The translations under genes and the position numbers were made by a program. From Rubrimonas sp036735545 (GTDB taxonomy: Bacteria > Pseudomonadota > Alphaproteobacteria > Rhodobacterales > Rhodobacteraceae): DNA of 64,000 nucleotides. The stretch is taken from assembly GCA_036735545.1 (NCBI GenBank), contig DAINOD010000002.1, forward strand, positions 1-64,000. Reading direction: 5' to 3'. Position 1 is the first letter of the stretch, and each line of letters opens with the position of its first letter. The notes below the pieces were generated by a model. That model searched no databases. It worked only from the letters and a program-made list of their open reading frames with translations, and had not been told where the DNA came from. Shown one piece after another: positions 10,826-19,140 of this stretch.

Positions 10826-12100
10826 ATGGCCGCCCTCGACGTCGCGACCGACGCCCCGCTCAAGGACCTCTACCCGGTGGGCGAGATCCCGCCGCTCGGC
10901 CACGTGCCGGCCACGATGCACGCCTGGTGCATCCGCCGCGAACGCCACGGCGAGCCCGACACGGCCATGCAGCTCGAGGTGGTGGAGACGCCGAAGCTCG
11001 ACAGCACCGAGGTGCTGGTCTTCGTGATGGCGGCAGGCGTCAACTACAACGGCGTCTGGGCCGCGCTCGGCCAGCCGATCAGCCCCTTCGACGGCCACAG
11101 GCAGCCGTTCCACATCGCCGGCTCCGACGCCTCGGGCATAGTCTGGGCCGTGGGCGAGAAGGTGAAGCGGTGGAAGGTCGGCGACGAGGTCGTCATTCAC
11201 TGCAACCAGGACGACGGCGACGACGAGCACTGCAACGGCGGCGACCCGATGTTCAGCCCCTCGCAACGGATCTGGGGCTACGAGACGCCCGATGGCAGCT
11301 TCGCCCAGTTCACCCGGGTGCAGCAGCAGCAGCTGATGCCGCGGCCGAGGCACCTGAGCTGGGAGGAAAGCGCCTGCTACACCCTCACCCTCGCCACGGC
11401 CTACCGGATGCTGTTCGGCCATGCGCCGCACGACCTGAAGCCGGGGCAGAACGTGCTGGTCTGGGGCGCCTCGGGGGGGCTGGGCAGCTACGCGATCCAG
11501 CTGATCAACACCGCGGGCGCGAACGCGATCGGCGTCATCTCCGACGAGAGCAAGCGCGACTTCGTGATGGGGCTGGGCGCCAAGGGCGTCATCAACCGCA
11601 ACGATTTCAGGTGCTGGGGAGCGCTGCCGAAAGTGGGCAGCCCCGAGTACAAGACCTGGTTCGACGAGGCGCGGCGCTTCGGCAAGGCGATCTGGGACGT
11701 CACCGGCAAGGGCGTGAACGTCGACATGGTGTTCGAGCACCCGGGCGAGGCCACCTTCCCGGTCTCCACCTTCGTCTGCAAGAAGGGCGGCATGGTGGTG
11801 ATCTGCGCCGGCACCACAGGGTTCAACTGCACCTTCGACGTGCGCTACATGTGGATGCACCAGAAGCGCCTGCAAGGCAGCCACTTCGCGCACCTGAAGC
11901 AGGCCTCCGCCGCCAACCAGCTCATGATCGAGCGCAGGCTGGACCCCTGCCTGTCGGACGTCTTCACCTGGGACCAGCTGCCCGAGCCGCACATGCTGAT
12001 GCTGCGCAACCAGCACAAGCCTGGGAACATGGCTGTGCTGGTCGGCGCGCCGACCACGGGCCTGCGCACCTGGGAGGACACGCTGGAGGCGGCGCGCTGA
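10826..12100 (+). CDS. ccr: Crotonyl-CoA carboxylase/reductase
   Basis: 424-residue NADPH-dependent reductive carboxylase of the medium-chain dehydrogenase superfamily. It converts crotonyl-CoA and CO2 to ethylmalonyl-CoA, the key step of the ethylmalonyl-CoA pathway for acetyl-CoA assimilation without isocitrate lyase. Near-universal stretches are present: MHAWCIRRERHGEP, AAGVNYNGVWAA, VHIN-type core VVIHCNQDDGDDEH, WGYETPDGSFAQF, VWGASGGLGSYA and the C-terminal WEDTLEA. Length and motifs distinguish it from ordinary crotonyl-CoA reductase or quinone reductase. SD CCGGAGGA precedes ATG 10826. It stands alone; other pathway genes are not in the window. Confidence 0.97.
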   Translation: MAALDVATDAPLKDLYPVGEIPPLGHVPATMHAWCIRRERHGEPDTAMQLEVVETPKLDSTEVLVFVMAAGVNYNGVWAALGQPISPFDGHRQPFHIAGSDASGIVWAVGEKVKRWKVGDEVVIHCNQDDGDDEHCNGGDPMFSPSQRIWGYETPDGSFAQFTRVQQQQLMPRPRHLSWEESACYTLTLATAYRMLFGHAPHDLKPGQNVLVWGASGGLGSYAIQLINTAGANAIGVISDESKRDFVMGLGAKGVINRNDFRCWGALPKVGSPEYKTWFDEARRFGKAIWDVTGKGVNVDMVFEHPGEATFPVSTFVCKKGGMVVICAGTTGFNCTFDVRYMWMHQKRLQGSHFAHLKQASAANQLMIERRLDPCLSDVFTWDQLPEPHMLMLRNQHKPGNMAVLVGAPTTGLRTWEDTLEAAR

Positions 12101-12112
12101 CGGCGCCCGCGA

Positions 12113-12142
12113 CCGGGCCGGCCGTTAACGCCGCCGGCCCGG
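12113..12142 (+). terminator. Hairpin after ccr
   Basis: CCGGGCCGGC and GCCGGCCCGG form a perfect 10-bp stem around a 10-base loop, beginning 13 bases past the ccr stop. There is no T tract, so termination would need Rho or the hairpin may only stabilise the 3' end. Confidence 0.45.
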
Positions 12143-12336
12143 CGCGCCGCCCCCGAACGGCCCGCGAATCGATCCATGCGCAACAGTGACGAAGGCGCGC
12201 GGGGGTGTGGACAGCAAAAGCAGCACCTTGCAGTTGCGCCCCTCACCATTTCTGGGGATACGGAAAACGCGAATATCGGCGGCCGTCCATCAAGGCTAAT
12301 CTTAGACATACGTTAACCGCTCGGGTGGAGGGTGCG

Positions 12337-12549
12337 ATGTCGGAAGCTTGGATGCAGGAACTGCTGGGTAGCATGCGGGACATGGCGCGGGCGCAGTCGA
12401 TGTATCGACTGGCCGAGCACCTGGACGATGCGATCCTGCTGGCGGCGTCGGAGTTCCACGAGGCGCAGAACGCGTGCGGGGGCGGGCTCAGGAATGTCGG
12501 CGGCGATCCAGCGGCTGTTCGAATCGATACCCTCGGCCGCGTCCATTGA
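12337..12549 (+). CDS. Small protein overlapping the luxR start
   Basis: 70-residue ORF with ATG 12337 and a strong GGAGG eight bases upstream. The first ~45 residues (MSEAWMQELLGSMRDM..., LAEHLDDAILLAASEFHEAQN) look like amphipathic helices; the tail is Gly/Arg-rich and low in information. It overlaps the luxR start by 56 bases in another frame, and luxR has only a poorly placed SD, so translational coupling is likely. No family recognised. It could be a real small regulator or just a leader ORF. Confidence 0.55.
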   Translation: MSEAWMQELLGSMRDMARAQSMYRLAEHLDDAILLAASEFHEAQNACGGGLRNVGGDPAAVRIDTLGRVH

Positions 12550-13276
12550 CGACTTTGGCGCGGTCGTAAACGGTATTCGCTCCGTCTACGACCTCACGCA
12601 CGTCGTATATTTCGCCGTCAGCCTCGGGCAAGGCGTGAACAGCGCCATGCGGGACTCGGAAGGAACGCTTAAAGACGGGGCGGGTTCGTGGCGAATCAGC
12701 AGCGGACTCATGGCGACGACCACCTACCCGGTCGGCTGGATGACCCGATATGTCGAGGCGAACTATGTCCGGATCGATCCTGTAGTAGCCTCGGCCCTGG
12801 AAGCATTTCACCCCTTCGACTGGAAAGAACTCGACTGGTCCTCGCGTCGAACCCGCGAGTTCCTGCGCGAGGCGGTCTCCCATGGCGTAGGAAATCAGGG
12901 CTATACGATTCCAATCCGGGGCCCGAACGGACAGTTTGCGATATTCACGGTTAACAAAGATTGCTCAGACGAGGAATGGAACCAATTCAAGACTACTTAT
13001 AACTCTGATCTACTGGTTATTTCACACTATTATCATCAGAAAGTACTCGAGGTGCTGAACGTCGCGCATATGAGCAAGACCAGCCTTTCGGCCCGGGAGC
13101 TCGATGTCCTCCGCGGCCTGTCCATCGGAAAGAACCGGGCGCGCATTGCCGAGGAACTTGGCGTTTCAGAGAACACGATCCGCGTATACATAGATAGCGC
13201 GAGACATAAACTAGGCGCCCTAAACACACCCCATGCGATTGCCGTTTCCATAAGTAAAGGCATCCTTTCGATTTAG
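12494..13276 (+). CDS. luxR: LuxR-family autoinducer-dependent regulator
   Basis: 260-residue quorum-sensing transcription factor. Residues ~15-165 are the autoinducer-binding domain, with the YVRIDPVV core (Asp95-Pro96) and GNQGYTIPIRGPNG near the ligand pocket. Residues ~195-250 form the LuxR helix-turn-helix (LSARELDVLRGLSIGKNRARIAEELGV in two parts, then SENTIRVYIDSARHKLG). It is 75 bases upstream of luxI on the same strand. Base use is foreign to the window: 39 of 100 bases are G/C over 12961-13060 and 20 of 60 over 13261-13320. The start is the ATG giving a standard-length LuxR protein. Confidence 0.93.
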   Translation: MSAAIQRLFESIPSAASIDDFGAVVNGIRSVYDLTHVVYFAVSLGQGVNSAMRDSEGTLKDGAGSWRISSGLMATTTYPVGWMTRYVEANYVRIDPVVASALEAFHPFDWKELDWSSRRTREFLREAVSHGVGNQGYTIPIRGPNGQFAIFTVNKDCSDEEWNQFKTTYNSDLLVISHYYHQKVLEVLNVAHMSKTSLSARELDVLRGLSIGKNRARIAEELGVSENTIRVYIDSARHKLGALNTPHAIAVSISKGILSI

Positions 13277-13351
13277 TATAAATCGATAAAATTTAAGTTT
13301 GATTCATCGGGCCGGGTTAAGTTTGCGTCACATCCAAACGGAGTGTGCGCC

Positions 13352-14044
13352 ATGATCAAGCTCGTCTACGCCGCCGATCTGTTCCGCCGTCCCGTTCTCG
13401 CCGCGTCGATGTTTCGCGATCGCGCGGTTCAGTTCCGCGATCGTCTCAAGTGGGACGTCAATGTGGACGCCTGGGGCCACGAGTTCGACCAGTATGACGA
13501 TCTGAACCCGATCTATGTCGTGCTCGAAGACGAGCAGGGCCAGCACCTCGGCTCGGCGCGCCTCCTGCCGACGACCGGCCGCACCATGACCGCAGAGCAT
13601 TTCTCGGACCTCACCGGCGGCGTCGCCGTCCAGAGTCCGCTGATCTGGGAGACGACGCGCTTCTGCCTGTCGCCCCGCGCCCAGACTGGCCGCCTCGCCG
13701 TCCGCGGGCCGTCCACGATCATGTGGGCCGGCTGCGAACTCGCCCTGCGCAGCGGCATCGAGTTCTACCTCGGCGTTTTCAACGCCCAGATGCTGCGCGT
13801 CTACAAGTCGACCGGCTGGTGCCCCGAGGTCCTCGGCACGCGCAGCACCGCCGAAGGCGAGATCTGCGTCGGTCTCTGGGAGGTCACGCCCCAGATCCGC
13901 GACAACCTGCGCGACCGCGCCGGGATCGGCGGCGCCGCGCCCACTGTTGAATACTTCCCGACCGAGAGCCGTTTCCCGGCCCCAAAGGCGCCGTCGCGCA
14001 AGGACACCTTCGCCGCCGCCGCCGAGATCGCCCGCTTCCTCTGA
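13352..14044 (+). CDS. luxI: LuxI-family acyl-homoserine lactone synthase
   Basis: 230 residues. It makes N-acyl-homoserine lactone from S-adenosylmethionine and an acyl carrier (ACP or CoA). The invariant family residues are in register: Arg24, Phe28, Trp34, Asp46, Asp49, Arg70 (GSARLLP), Glu100 and Arg103 (WETTRFCL). The C-terminal ~30 residues after VEYFPTE are extra and low in complexity. ATG 13352 has GGAG eight bases ahead; a GTG three codons earlier is less likely. Unlike luxR its GC content is ordinary for the window. Acyl-chain length cannot be read from sequence. Confidence 0.95.
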   Translation: MIKLVYAADLFRRPVLAASMFRDRAVQFRDRLKWDVNVDAWGHEFDQYDDLNPIYVVLEDEQGQHLGSARLLPTTGRTMTAEHFSDLTGGVAVQSPLIWETTRFCLSPRAQTGRLAVRGPSTIMWAGCELALRSGIEFYLGVFNAQMLRVYKSTGWCPEVLGTRSTAEGEICVGLWEVTPQIRDNLRDRAGIGGAAPTVEYFPTESRFPAPKAPSRKDTFAAAAEIARFL

Positions 14045-14187
14045 CGCGCCGTCCCTGACGCCCCGGATCGGACGCGCCGCGGCCCCTCGCCGGCCGCCAA
14101 CTTCCCAGCAGCATCGACGCACCGTCGGAACGCGCCCCCCGAGAGCGGCGCGCCTGTCGACCTGCGCGCCATCTTCAGGAGTTACGC

Positions 14188-14988
14188 ATGGGCCACCAGT
14201 TCCGCGGCCGGACCGCGCTCGTCACCGGGGCGGCCCGCGGCATCGGCGCCGGCATCGCTGAGATGCTGGCCCGCGGCGGCGGGGCCGTGGTCTTCGCCGA
14301 CATCGACGCCGCGACGGGCGAGGCCGTGGTGGGGCGGTTGCGCCGGGAGGGCCTGAGCGTCGCCTTCGCCGAGCTCGACGTCAGGCGGGAGACGAGCTGG
14401 ACCGACGCCGTGGCGGCGACCCTGTCCTTCGGCGGCGGTTTCGACATCCTCGTGAACAACGCCGCCGTAGAAGTGACCACGCTGATCGCCGACGCGGACG
14501 CGGCGGCCTTCGAGCGGCTTTCGGCCGTCAACGTGACTGGCGTTCTGCTCGGCATGAAGCACGCGTTCAGAACCATGCGCCCAGGCGGCGACGCGGGACG
14601 CGGCGGCGCGATCGTGAACCTCTGCTCCATCGCCGCCCAGACCGCGCTGGTCGCCTCCGGCCCCTACGCCGCGACCAAGGCGGCGGTCGAACGGCTCACC
14701 AAGGTCGGCGCGGTCGAGGCGGCGCGGCTGGGCTACGGCGTACGGGTGAACTGTGTCTATCCGGGTTTCGTGCGGACCGAACTGAGCAGCGCCTCGGCGG
14801 AAAAGGCGGTCGCCATGGGTCTGTTCGCCGACCGCGCGGCCTTCGACGCCTTCGTCGTCGGCGCGACCCCCCTCGGGCGGACGGGCGAAATCGCCGACGT
14901 GGCCGAGGCGGTGGCCTATCTCTGTTCCGACGCCGCCTCCTACGTCACCGGAGTAGGCCTGCCTGTCGCCGGCGGCATGGCGGCTTGA
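14188..14988 (+). CDS. Short-chain dehydrogenase/reductase
   Basis: 266-residue classical SDR: TGAARGIGAGIAEML binding loop, LDV, NNAAVE, catalytic Ser in NLCSIAAQ, YAATK for Tyr/Lys, and VNCVYPGFVRTEL. SD AGGAG lies seven bases before ATG 14188. It follows luxI at 143 bases and may or may not be co-transcribed. The C-terminal YVTGVGLPVAGGMAA is typical of alcohol/ketone reductases of unknown substrate. Confidence 0.87.
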   Translation: MGHQFRGRTALVTGAARGIGAGIAEMLARGGGAVVFADIDAATGEAVVGRLRREGLSVAFAELDVRRETSWTDAVAATLSFGGGFDILVNNAAVEVTTLIADADAAAFERLSAVNVTGVLLGMKHAFRTMRPGGDAGRGGAIVNLCSIAAQTALVASGPYAATKAAVERLTKVGAVEAARLGYGVRVNCVYPGFVRTELSSASAEKAVAMGLFADRAAFDAFVVGATPLGRTGEIADVAEAVAYLCSDAASYVTGVGLPVAGGMAA

Positions 14989-15067
14989 CGGCCGACCGGG
15001 CGATGCGCCGCCTCGCGCCCTGATCCTCATCCGGGCGCAAGGGCGACGCGAGCGCGACCGCCCTCGG

Positions 15068-15110
15068 CGCCCGCCGAAGCGGAAGCCGCGTCGGCTCTCG
15101 CCGGCGGGCG
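15068..15110 (+). terminator. GC hairpin between SDR and amidohydrolase
   Basis: CGCCCGCCG and CGGCGGGCG can pair across a 25-base loop that itself contains short complementary segments. It falls in the 212-base gap before the amidohydrolase and is followed by CGGTTTCGG. No clear T tract; nothing else recognisable is in this gap apart from the SD-like GAGAGAGA before the next gene. Confidence 0.3.
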
Positions 15111-15200
15111 CGGTTTCGGTCCTCGGGTCTCTCGTGCTGCTGGACGCGCCGTTTCAGATGTTGATGCTGAAGGCGCCGCAGCCTGCGAGAGAGAGACCGC

Positions 15201-16628
15201 ATGACCGAGACCACCGTCATCCGTGACGCCGACTGGATCGTGGCCCACGACGGGGCCGGCCACGCCTACGCCTCGGGCGACGTGGCCTGGACCGGGAACC
15301 GGCTGGTCCATGTCGGCGGCCGCTTCGACGGTGCGGCGGACCATGAGATCTCGGGGCGCGGGCGCATGGTCATGCCCGGCCTCGTGAACATCCACAGCCA
15401 TCCGGCCTCGGAGCCGATGAACAAGGGCTTCCTCGACGAGCTGGGCTCGAAGGGGCTCTATCTGTCCTCGCTCTACGAGTTCATGCCGCTGTTCCGCCCC
15501 GACGCCGACGGCGCGCGCGCCTGCGTCGAGGTGGCGCTGTCGGAGCTGATGCAGTCGGGCGTCACCACCGTCGTCGACCTGTCGATGGCGTGGGAGGGCT
15601 GGCTCGACGTGCTGGCGGGATCGGGAATGCGCGCGGTGGCCGCGCCCATGCACCGCGCGGCGCGCTGGTTCACGAAGAATGGCCACTCGGTCGAGTATGA
15701 GTGGGACGTCGCCGCGGGGCGGGAGGCGCAGCGCGAGGCGCTGGCCGTCGTGGACGCCGCCAACGCCCATCCCTCGGGCCGGCTGAGCGGGATGGTGGCG
15801 CCGAGCCAGATCGACACCTGCGACGCCGACCTGATCCGCGACGGCTTCGCCGCGGCGCGCGAGCGGGGCGCGCCGTTCCAGATCCACGCCGCCCAGTCGA
15901 GCGTGGAGTTCCTCGAGATGACGCGCCGCCATGGCCGCACGCCCATCGAGTGGCTGCACGATCTGGGCGTGCTGGCGCCCGGCTGCATCATCGGCCACGG
16001 CATCTTCCTCAACGACCATCCGGGCGCGCACTGGGCGACGGCGAACGACTTCGACCTGCTGCGCGACAGCGGCGCGGCCGTCGCGCATTGCCCGACCGTG
16101 TTCCAGCGCCGGGGCATCACCCTGCGCACCTTCGGCCGCTACCGGCGCGCCGGTATCCCGGTCGGGATCGGCACCGACACCTATCCGCACAACATGCTGG
16201 AGGAGTTGCGCGCCGTGCTCACCAACAGCCGCGTGATCTCCCGCAACGTGTTCGACGTGCGGACGGCCGACGCGTTCGACGCGGCCACCACGGGCGGCGC
16301 GGCTATCCTCGGCCGCGACGACATCGGGCGGCTGAGCGTCGGGGCCAAGGCCGACCTCGTGGTCGTCGACGTCACCCACCCCGCCATGCGCCCGGTGCGC
16401 GAGCCCCTGCGCTCGCTGATCTACGTCGCCGCCGAGCGCGCGGTGCGCGACGTCTGGGTCGACGGGCGGCAGGTGGTGGCGGAGGGGCGCGCGCTGGCCT
16501 TCGACCTGCCCGACGCGCTGGAGCGGCTGGAGGCGGCGCAGCGCCGCGCCGAGGCCGCCTTCCGCCAGCTCGACTACGCCAACCGCCCGCATGAGGTCGC
16601 GTCGCCCTTCGTCTACGGGCGGGCGTGA
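15201..16628 (+). CDS. Amidohydrolase, TrzA/AtzA/deaminase-like
   Basis: 475-residue metal-dependent hydrolase of the cyclic-amidine/purine deaminase group. Metal-site landmarks: HSHP (His65, His67), IHAAQS, GHGIFLND and GTDTYPHNM with the catalytic Asp. The N- and C-terminal strands (IVAHDGAGHAYASGDVAWTG; KADLVVVDV) make the usual beta-sandwich. Relatives deaminate or dechlorinate nitrogen heterocycles such as guanine, S-adenosylhomocysteine or triazines; the actual substrate is not evident. The stop overlaps the P450 start (GTGA), so the two are likely co-expressed. Confidence 0.85.
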   Translation: MTETTVIRDADWIVAHDGAGHAYASGDVAWTGNRLVHVGGRFDGAADHEISGRGRMVMPGLVNIHSHPASEPMNKGFLDELGSKGLYLSSLYEFMPLFRPDADGARACVEVALSELMQSGVTTVVDLSMAWEGWLDVLAGSGMRAVAAPMHRAARWFTKNGHSVEYEWDVAAGREAQREALAVVDAANAHPSGRLSGMVAPSQIDTCDADLIRDGFAAARERGAPFQIHAAQSSVEFLEMTRRHGRTPIEWLHDLGVLAPGCIIGHGIFLNDHPGAHWATANDFDLLRDSGAAVAHCPTVFQRRGITLRTFGRYRRAGIPVGIGTDTYPHNMLEELRAVLTNSRVISRNVFDVRTADAFDAATTGGAAILGRDDIGRLSVGAKADLVVVDVTHPAMRPVREPLRSLIYVAAERAVRDVWVDGRQVVAEGRALAFDLPDALERLEAAQRRAEAAFRQLDYANRPHEVASPFVYGRA

Positions 16629-17965
16629 CGGCGGTCCCGACGCTCCATCCCTCCCCCGCCCCGCCGCCGCTGGCGCGGCTGGCGGCGAGCCCCGCGCTCA
16701 GGGCCCTTCACGTCGCGCGCACCGTCTGGCGGGCGCGGCGCGACCTGCTGCACATGTTCCACCCCGAGGCGGCGGGGCTGCCCTGGCTGGTCAGCGACCT
16801 CGGCGCGACGCGGCTGATCACGGTCAACGACGCCGGCCTCGCGCGCCATGTGCTGTCCGACGCGGCCGGACGCTACCGGAAGGGTCCGCTCTACGCCGCG
16901 CTGCTGGGCGACGTGCTGGGGATGGACAGCTCGCTGCTGCTCGAGGGCGAGGCCTCGCGCGCCCGGCGCCGCCTGCTGGCGCCCGCCTTCAACGCCCGCG
17001 CCATGGCGCGGCTCGAGGGGCTGGCGGTCCGCCGCATCGCCGCGGCGCTGGAGGACTGGGTCCGGCGCGGCGAGATCGACCTCGGCGTCGAGACCGCCCG
17101 GCTGACCATGGCCATCGCGCTGGAGGCCTTCTTCTCGACCGACCTCGGCGCGCGGACCGAGGAGGCGGCGCGCCTGCTCGATCGCATCCTCGTGCGGGCC
17201 AGCGAGCCCTCGCTGGCCGACCTGCTCGCGCTGCCCGGCTGGGTTCCCCGCCGCAGCCGCGCCGACCTGCGGGCCGACGTCGCGCGTATCGACGCCCTGC
17301 TCGCGCCGCTGATCGCCGCGCGGCGGGGCCGGCCCGCCCCGGAGAGCCCCGACCTGCTGGACGCGCTGGTCCACGCGCGCGACGCCGAAACCGGGGCGGC
17401 GCTGTCGGACCGGGCCGTGCGCGACGAGGTCATGACGCTGCTGATGGCCGGCCACGAGACCACGGCGCTGGCCATGGCGTGGGGCCTCGACCGGCTGGCC
17501 CGGGAACCCGCATGGCTGGCGCGCCTGCGCGCCGAGCCCGGGCTGGCCGCCTGGACCTTCGAGGAGATCCTGCGCCTCTATCCGCCGGCCTATGCGCTGG
17601 CGCGCGAGGCGGCGGAGGCCGACCTCTGGGGCGATCTGGCCATCCGGCCGGGCGACCGGCTGCAGATCCCGATTTTCATGCTCCACCGCAACCCGCGCTA
17701 CTGGCGCGAGCCCGACCGCTTCGACCCGACGCGATTCGCGCAGCCGCCCGAGCCGGGCGCCTTCCTGCCCTTCGGCGCCGGCCCGCGGCTTTGCATAGGG
17801 CTGGCGCTGGCGCGACTGGAGGGCCGCGCGCTGCTCCGCGCGGCCTCCGCACGCTGCGACATCAGGCCCGTCGGCGCTCCGCCGCGGGCGGTCGGCCGCG
17901 TGACGCTGCGCCCAGCCGCGCCGATCCGGCTGAGCATCGCGACACGCCGGCAAGATTCGCGTTGA
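16625..17965 (+). CDS. Cytochrome P450
   Basis: 446-residue haem monooxygenase. I-helix oxygen-binding motif LMAGHETTALAM (about residue 275), K-helix ExxR in EEILRLYPP, and the haem loop FLPFGAGPRLCIG with Cys390 as thiolate ligand. No N-terminal membrane anchor, so soluble and reliant on external ferredoxin/reductase, neither of which is adjacent. The GTG start overlaps the amidohydrolase stop by four bases. Layout resembles bacterial P450s of the CYP102/CYP4-like branch (FGAGPRLCIG), but subfamily assignment would need a search. Confidence 0.93.
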   Translation: MTAVPTLHPSPAPPPLARLAASPALRALHVARTVWRARRDLLHMFHPEAAGLPWLVSDLGATRLITVNDAGLARHVLSDAAGRYRKGPLYAALLGDVLGMDSSLLLEGEASRARRRLLAPAFNARAMARLEGLAVRRIAAALEDWVRRGEIDLGVETARLTMAIALEAFFSTDLGARTEEAARLLDRILVRASEPSLADLLALPGWVPRRSRADLRADVARIDALLAPLIAARRGRPAPESPDLLDALVHARDAETGAALSDRAVRDEVMTLLMAGHETTALAMAWGLDRLAREPAWLARLRAEPGLAAWTFEEILRLYPPAYALAREAAEADLWGDLAIRPGDRLQIPIFMLHRNPRYWREPDRFDPTRFAQPPEPGAFLPFGAGPRLCIGLALARLEGRALLRAASARCDIRPVGAPPRAVGRVTLRPAAPIRLSIATRRQDSR

Positions 17966-18065
17966 CCGCCAAAAGAGAGAGGCCCTTACTCATCTTGCAG
18001 GTCACGACTGACCGGGCGACGACGGGCCGGAAAGGCCCGCGCCACACCGCTGGGGAGCGAACGCC

Positions 18066-19133
18066 ATGGACACCAGAACACCGCGGGACGACCGCGCGAT
18101 AGATCTCGTCGCGACCGAAGGCGCCGCGCGCGGCGCCGACCGGCGCGACATTCTCCGCCTGATGGGCGGGGCCACGATGGCGGGCGCGCTGCTTGCCTCC
18201 GCGGGCTTCGATCCCGCGCTGGCGCAGGAGCTGAAGGCCTCGGACCGCAGGTTGCGCGCGGCCTTCTCCAACGCCGGTCTCCAGGCCACCTGGTGCGCGC
18301 AGGGCAAGCAGGCCGCCGAGGCCTGGGGCGCGCTGATGAACGTGGACGTCGTGTGGTTCGACGGCGAGCTGTCGGCGACCAAGCAGCGCGCCTCCATCGA
18401 CAACATGGCGACGCAGGACTGGGACTTCGTGGCGATCCAGACCTTCGGCATCGGCACGCTGACCGATCCGATCCGGCGGATGATCGACAAGGGCACGCCG
18501 GTCATCGCGATGGACACGCTGATCGCCCCGCCGGGGACCATCGACATCCACACCTTCATCGCGCCCGACAACGTGATGATGGGCTCGGTCGTCACCCAGC
18601 AGCTGATGGCCGCCATCGGCGGCGAGGGCAACGTCGTGATGACGCAGGGCGCGCTGGGCCACTCCGGCGCCCAGGGCCGCGCGCGCGGCTTCAAGGAGGT
18701 GCTGGCGGCCTATCCCCACGTGACGGTTCTCGACGAGCAGCCCGCCGACTGGGACGTGACCAAGGTCTCTCGCATCTGGGACTCGGTGCTGACCCAGCAC
18801 GGCGACATCAAGGCCGCCTTCTTTCACAACGACGACATGGCGCTGGCCGCCGCCAACGTGATGCGCGCCAAGAACCGCCCCGGCATCATCCTCGCCGGCG
18901 TCGACGCGATGCCGCCGGCGGTGAACGCCGTGCTGGACGGGCGGATGCTGGCCACCGTGCGCAACCCCTCCTGCCGCATCCACGGCTGGGCGGTGGCGGC
19001 GGGCGTCGCGGCGGTCGCGGGCGGCGAGAAGCGGGGCGAGGACATCCCCGCCTACATCCTCGCAGACGGGCCGGTGATCACGCAGGAGACGGCGCCGGGC
19101 CATCTGTGGCTGCAGAAGCATTTCCTGATCTGA
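18066..19133 (+). CDS. Sugar-type ABC transporter substrate-binding protein
   Basis: 355-residue periplasmic binding protein of the ribose/galactose family (Peripla_BP_4). The N-terminus has a long polar leader, ADRRDILRL and a hydrophobic stretch ending ALAQ, suggesting Tat export. NAGLQATWCAQ opens the first lobe and FFHNDDMALAAANVM matches the conserved Asn-Asp hinge region. Likely ligand is a sugar or polyol. First gene of a three-gene importer, with the ATPase seven bases downstream. Confidence 0.88.
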   Translation: MDTRTPRDDRAIDLVATEGAARGADRRDILRLMGGATMAGALLASAGFDPALAQELKASDRRLRAAFSNAGLQATWCAQGKQAAEAWGALMNVDVVWFDGELSATKQRASIDNMATQDWDFVAIQTFGIGTLTDPIRRMIDKGTPVIAMDTLIAPPGTIDIHTFIAPDNVMMGSVVTQQLMAAIGGEGNVVMTQGALGHSGAQGRARGFKEVLAAYPHVTVLDEQPADWDVTKVSRIWDSVLTQHGDIKAAFFHNDDMALAAANVMRAKNRPGIILAGVDAMPPAVNAVLDGRMLATVRNPSCRIHGWAVAAGVAAVAGGEKRGEDIPAYILADGPVITQETAPGHLWLQKHFLI

Positions 19134-19140
19134 GGCGACC

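Noticed and set aside
8704..10863. In-frame upstream extension of uup
   Set aside because: Open only because stops are rare at this GC; it runs antisense to the aminotransferase and through the SDR region, while ATG 8703 gives a complete Uup.
12337..13276. Small ORF plus luxR as one frameshifted gene
   Set aside because: luxR from 12494 already has full family length (260 residues) with a complete autoinducer domain, so the small ORF is not a missing N-terminus.
12101..13351. lux box upstream of luxR or luxI
   Set aside because: I looked for an 18-20 base palindrome in both intergenic gaps and found none convincing enough to report.
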